A stretch of DNA of 64,000 nt, taken from NCBI GenBank assembly GCA_043762325.1, contig JAYUMU010000161.1, forward strand, positions 1 to 64,000, given 5' to 3'. The notes beneath the pieces are model-generated. The model saw nothing but the letters and a program-made list of their open reading frames with translations, was not told where the DNA came from and did not search any database. Made by a program: the position numbers and the translations under genes. The stretch comes from JANXSS01 sp025356535. GTDB lineage: Bacteria; Pseudomonadota; Gammaproteobacteria; Burkholderiales; Burkholderiaceae_D. This document shows, in pieces, positions 60,493-64,000 of this stretch; position 1 is the stretch's first letter; every line of letters starts with the position of its first letter.

Positions 60493-61524
60493 TCAACGCC
60501 CTGCCCTGATCCGGGCGACGCGCTCGCCCGAGGCGGGATGGCTCGACAGGTAGCTGTTGCCGGCGCCCCCTTCGGCTGCGGCCCTGGCTTCCAGCCGTTC
60601 GAACAGATGCGCAAAGGGTTCGAGGGCAATGCCGGCCGACTTCAGCAAAGCGATTGCCTCGTCATCGGCTTGCCGCTCTGCATCGCGCGAATAGGCGAGA
60701 TCGAGCAGCAGCGTCGGCAGGCCGGCCGCAATCGACGACACGTCGCCAAACAGCAGGCTGCCCAGCGCCGCCGTCGCCGAACCCTGTATCAGGCGGCGCA
60801 GCAGGTGGCGCTGCCGCAGGTGGCCCAGTTCATGCCCCAGCACGCCCATGACCGCATCGTCACTGCCGGCCAGGGCGATGATCTCATCGGTGACGACGAT
60901 GGTGCCCGATGGCAGCGCAAAGGCATTCGGTCCGATCCGGCTCTTTCGAAAGACGATTGCATGCGCCGGCACGTCCGGCAGGCGCGCCGCGATTGCCTCG
61001 AAACGTGAAACGATCCTGTTGCGCCGCGCCGGCGACAGCATCGATGCAGACAGGAAGTGCCGGTCCAGCAGCGCCAGCGTGCCTTGCCCGATTTGCAGCG
61101 TGACCCCAGCAGGCAAGGTGAATGCAATCATCCTGGCTGCGGCAGGTATGGCGTACTGATAGCCGGCTGCCAGCACCGCGACCGTCAGCAGCAGCGCAAG
61201 GATCGGCCCGCGCCAGCTCTGCTGCATGCGTACGACCGCTCCATCGCGAAAGCCGGTGGCCCCGAGCAGGCTGGCAAGCGCGGCCAGGTCACGGGTTTCC
61301 AGATAGGCGCCGTCGGGGAAGGTGACGCGGCGCACGCCGTTGGACACCCGCTCCGATACCCGTAGCGCCGCCAGCGGCCAGGTGCCGCAGACATCGCCTG
61401 CCAGGCAGGCATTGCGACGGTCGGCCGAGAGCGTGACGTGATGGCAGCGCGAGGTCTTGCCATCGAAATAAACGGCTTCGATCGCCGTTGCGGCGGCGGC
61501 TGTGTCGTGCATTGCCGGCTGCAT
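60493..61524 (-). CDS. Membrane-anchored M48 family metallopeptidase
   Basis: The 343-residue protein has an N-terminal soluble part of about 90 residues. One or two membrane helices follow (PILALLLTVAVLAAGYQYAI), then a zinc peptidase domain with HELGH (in GVLGHELGHLRQRHLLR) and the third ligand region RDAERQADDEA. It resembles the HtpX/YcaL/Oma1 group that cleaves membrane or periplasmic proteins. ATG 61524 is chosen because it begins 24 bases after the DUF898 stop; an upstream in-frame extension overlaps DUF898 and reads as unlikely protein. The two genes appear to be an operon. Confidence 0.87.
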   Translation of the reverse strand: MQPAMHDTAAAATAIEAVYFDGKTSRCHHVTLSADRRNACLAGDVCGTWPLAALRVSERVSNGVRRVTFPDGAYLETRDLAALASLLGATGFRDGAVVRMQQSWRGPILALLLTVAVLAAGYQYAIPAAARMIAFTLPAGVTLQIGQGTLALLDRHFLSASMLSPARRNRIVSRFEAIAARLPDVPAHAIVFRKSRIGPNAFALPSGTIVVTDEIIALAGSDDAVMGVLGHELGHLRQRHLLRRLIQGSATAALGSLLFGDVSSIAAGLPTLLLDLAYSRDAERQADDEAIALLKSAGIALEPFAHLFERLEARAAAEGGAGNSYLSSHPASGERVARIRAGR

Positions 61525-61547
61525 GGGCGAACTCGGCGCAGCGGTCG

Positions 61548-62642
61548 TCAAAGTGCGATGTCGATGTCGAGCAGGTCGGCGGCGCCCTCGCCGGTGGCGC
61601 CGCCTTCGGATGCTGCCTGCGCGACGAAGGTATCCAGATCGGCGCGACCGGCCAGGGAGATCGACTCGATCCGGTATTTCAGGAGCCGTATCTGCGCAAA
61701 CGGTGTGAACAGGCCCAGCGTCAGCACGATTGCAAGCAGGTTGCTCAGGTACAGCCAGGCCATGCGCTGCCACTTCAGGCGGCAGTCGAATGCGTGGTCG
61801 CCGAGTTGCGTGTGACGCCAGATCATGTTCTGCAGCATCGCGCCCTGTACTGCCATCATCAGAAAAAGCGCCAGGTAGAAATTCAGGCCAGCCAGCGCTG
61901 CCAGCCCAGCTTTGACTGGCGCAGGCAAGTGCTGCACGCTGACGCCGCCGACAAGGACGACACCGACGGCGGCGCCGAGCGCCAGAAAGCCCAGCATGAG
62001 CAGGACGCCAACGCCATAAATTTTATAGAACGCACCGGCCGGCGCCGTGAAGGCAAAGAAGCTGCCGCCGAAACGGCTTTCGCCATGCTGGAATCTTTTC
62101 GTGCGCTGGTGCGCCAGCGGCAGCGCCAGGCCCAGCGTCAGCAGCGCCGCCAACGGCATGAGCAGGTAGGTGCGATAGGCTTGCCCGAGGCTGCCGCGAA
62201 AGCCGAAGCGAATGCCGCGATAGCTGGAATTGTGCAGCTTGAATTGCAGGCTTTTCCAGATCAGCCACGGCATCAGGCCGGCCACCAGCGCCAGGGCAGC
62301 GCAGCCCATGAGTACGCTGAGCTTGAAGGCGATCTTGTAGATCGCAATCAGCAGGACGGCGATGATGCGGCCCTTGAGAATCGCAACCGGCTTGCCGTGA
62401 TACGCAAAGCTCGATCCTGCCAGGTGCGTATTGTCATAGAAATAGTGTGACTTCCGCACCTTCGCCCAGGGCGAGTAGATGCCCAGCGTGACGATCGTCA
62501 GCAGCAGATTGACGATCCAGATGCCGAAGTACTCGCGGCCCGAACCGGTGAAGGTCAGCCGCAGGGCGCTGCGGTGGCCGTCGCCTGTCGCAACGAGGCG
62601 ATCGCTTGAAGCATTCGGTGTCGCGGAAAGCAGGGTCGTCAT
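61548..62642 (-). CDS. DUF898 (YjgN) family membrane protein
   Basis: The 364-residue protein has the repeated DUF898 pattern: FTGSGREYFGIWIVNLLLTIVTLGIYSPWAKVRKSHYFYDNTHLAGSSFAYHG near the N terminus and a related WLYLSNLLAIVLTLGLFTPFAQIRLLKY near the C terminus, with about eight membrane segments in all. The family's function is unknown. From memory, members are often encoded next to an M48 peptidase, as here, which suggests that the two proteins act together in the membrane. Confidence 0.88.
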   Translation of the reverse strand: MTTLLSATPNASSDRLVATGDGHRSALRLTFTGSGREYFGIWIVNLLLTIVTLGIYSPWAKVRKSHYFYDNTHLAGSSFAYHGKPVAILKGRIIAVLLIAIYKIAFKLSVLMGCAALALVAGLMPWLIWKSLQFKLHNSSYRGIRFGFRGSLGQAYRTYLLMPLAALLTLGLALPLAHQRTKRFQHGESRFGGSFFAFTAPAGAFYKIYGVGVLLMLGFLALGAAVGVVLVGGVSVQHLPAPVKAGLAALAGLNFYLALFLMMAVQGAMLQNMIWRHTQLGDHAFDCRLKWQRMAWLYLSNLLAIVLTLGLFTPFAQIRLLKYRIESISLAGRADLDTFVAQAASEGGATGEGAADLLDIDIAL

Positions 62643-62752
62643 TTCGTTTGCACCTCACAGTGGTTGGGTCGCCGGCGAACCGGGATGATCCACCGCGGCC
62701 AATCTGAAAACCAGTGCTGGTGCAACTCGTTGATGAATTTAATGACTGCTAA

Positions 62753-63064
62753 TTAATTTTTGCGCTTCTCCGGCAGCGGCTCGTCGGCCAGTTTGCCGCC
62801 ACCCGGCAGGCGGGCGTTTTCAATGCTTGCCGGTTCCATGCGGTCTTCCGGCGGCGTCACCGTTGGCGTTGCCGCCACGCCCTGCCGGTCGCCGACTGGC
62901 GGCGCAGCGCTTGTCACCGCTGCCTCCGGCGCCAGTGGCGTCGACGCTGGCGGCGCGGCCGCAGTCGCCGGCGCACCGGCTGCCGGCGGTTCGGCGCGCG
63001 AACAGGCCGCCAGCAGCGCGGCGCTCAGGCACAGCGCCAGGATTCGTTTCGATTTCGCATTCAT
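62753..63064 (-). CDS. Small Pro/Ala-rich lipoprotein
   Basis: The 103-residue protein has a lipoprotein signal (RILALCLSAALLAACSRA, lipidated Cys21). The rest is low-complexity Ala/Pro/Thr-rich and likely unstructured, ending LPGGGKLADEPLPEKRKN. It would be anchored in the inner or outer membrane, facing the periplasm. The function is unknown. It is divergent from the gamma-glutamyltransferase gene. Confidence 0.7.
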   Translation of the reverse strand: MNAKSKRILALCLSAALLAACSRAEPPAAGAPATAAAPPASTPLAPEAAVTSAAPPVGDRQGVAATPTVTPPEDRMEPASIENARLPGGGKLADEPLPEKRKN

Positions 63065-63218
63065 GTGCTATCCGTACGCGTAAAAAAACCTGATTGTAGG
63101 CGTATCGGCAAGCGACGCTTGCAACCGGCGTTGACCACATCGTGTCACACCGGTCTGCGCCTGCCCGGGCTGTCACTGCAGGCAGACCGAAGCGGACCCG
63201 ATCGTGCGGATTCGACGG

Positions 63219-63252
63219 TATGATCGACGGGCCGCAAGACTGCGGCCCGTCG
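63219..63252 (+). promoter_or_regulatory. Putative -10 box and 12-bp perfect palindromic arm before the GGT gene
   Basis: TATGAT (63219-63224) looks like a -10 element. Immediately after it, CGACGGGCCGCA (63225-63236) pairs perfectly with TGCGGCCCGTCG (63241-63252) around an AGAC loop. The dyad is at the expected transcription start, so it could be a repressor operator or a stable 5' hairpin in the mRNA leader. It is 34 bases before the start codon. Confidence 0.45.
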
Positions 63253-63286
63253 TCGCCATTTACCGAGTTTTCTTCCAGGATCTGCC

Positions 63287-64000
63287 ATGTTGAACACTGC
63301 CCGCGCAACCCGCGCCATCGCGGTTGCACCACACCACCTCGCCTCCCAATCGGCGCTGGCCGTCATGCGCGAAGGCGGCAATGCGATCGAGGCGATGGTC
63401 GCCGCCGCCGCAACGATTGCGGTCGTCTATCCGCACATGAACGGTATCGGCGGCGACTCGTTCTGGCTGATCCTGCCGGCCGACGGCGGCGCGCCGATTG
63501 CCATCGACGCCTGCGGTCCGGCGGCCGCCGGCGCCAGCATCGCCGCCTATCACACCCGCGGCCTGCAGGCCATACCGGTGCGCGGACCGCTGGCGGCAAA
63601 CACCGTTGCCGGCACCGTCGGCGGCTGGGACAAGGCCCTCGGGATCGCCGCCGGCCTGGGCGCGCCCGGCGCCCCCCGGCTGCCGCTGGCGCGCCTGCTG
63701 GCAGACGCGATCCATTATGCGAGCGACGGCGTGGCCGTCACGCGCAGCCAGGAAAATGCGACGCGCGCCAAGTTCGACGAACTGCACGCGCAGCCGGGAT
63801 TTGCCGACACCTTCCTGATCGACGGCGCGCTGCCGCTGGCCGGCCAGCGTTTCTACCAGCCGAAGATCGCCAGGACGCTCGGCATGCTGGCGCGCGATGG
63901 CCTCGACAGCTATTACCGCGGCGCGCTGGCAGCCGGGATCGCCGCCGACCTGGCGCAGGTCGGCTCGCTGGTGGACGCCGACGACCTGCGCAACTATCGC
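63287..64000 (+). CDS. Gamma-glutamyltransferase family protein (5' part; runs off right edge)
   Basis: The visible 238 residues belong to the gamma-glutamyltransferase/acylase family: ASQSALAVMREGGNAIEAMVAAAATIAVVYPHMNGIGGD (substrate-binding start of the large subunit), ANTVAGTVGGWDKAL and YYRGALAAGIAADLAQVGSLV. The processing Thr lies beyond the edge. There is no signal peptide, so this is probably one of the cytoplasmic GGT-like (ywrD-type) enzymes that act on gamma-glutamyl amides or similar. An AGGA site precedes ATG 63287. Confidence 0.9.
   Translation, partial: MLNTARATRAIAVAPHHLASQSALAVMREGGNAIEAMVAAAATIAVVYPHMNGIGGDSFWLILPADGGAPIAIDACGPAAAGASIAAYHTRGLQAIPVRGPLAANTVAGTVGGWDKALGIAAGLGAPGAPRLPLARLLADAIHYASDGVAVTRSQENATRAKFDELHAQPGFADTFLIDGALPLAGQRFYQPKIARTLGMLARDGLDSYYRGALAAGIAADLAQVGSLVDADDLRNYR

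Overview
The window is GC-rich chromosomal DNA from a Gram-negative bacterium. The gene content fits a betaproteobacterium of the Burkholderiales, most likely Oxalobacteraceae-like: an osmoregulated periplasmic glucan operon, the lipid A hydroxylase LpxO, RND and EmrAB pumps with NodT-type outer membrane factors, PilU, malate synthase G, DUF1631 and a PEP-CTERM protein. The family-level placement is inference from gene content and not from a marker gene.

Layout. Positions 1-214 are AT-richer and carry a truncated minus-strand reading frame. They end exactly at a 46-bp 3' fragment of a tRNA-Asn gene (215-260), which looks like the distal end of an integrated element. After a mostly gene-free stretch comes a complete potassium-uptake operon, kdpFABCDE (896-9092), with a KdpE-type operator upstream. 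Then follow an unknown one-TM protein, a repeat-built PEP-CTERM/DUF3494 exported protein, a UbiB-like kinase, a DCC thiol protein, a histidine phosphatase overlapping an NAD(P)HX dehydratase, and glcB. On the minus strand come opgG-opgH, prc, pilU and several very small genes, including two small proteins on opposite strands that are clearly related to each other.

The most interesting block is 28487-36949. It holds one minus-strand transglutaminase-like gene facing a tightly packed plus-strand trio: transglutaminase + DUF2126 amidoligase fusion, circularly permuted ATP-grasp + alpha-E fusion, and a third transglutaminase-like protein. All three transglutaminase-like domains keep their Cys-His-Asp triads. 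Comparative genomics has predicted such sets to make or attach peptides, but as far as I know the product is undetermined.

The right third starts with DUF1631, nitroreductase, cupin, GNAT, DUF1345 and lpxO genes. Next is an mdtABC-type RND operon with its outer membrane factor, a methyltransferase with a regulatory domain, and a MarR-EmrCAB-type efflux operon with a candidate MarR operator. It ends with a DUF898/M48 peptidase pair, a small lipoprotein gene and the 5' part of a gamma-glutamyltransferase gene that runs off the right edge. No rRNA, intact tRNA, CRISPR array or insertion sequence was seen.
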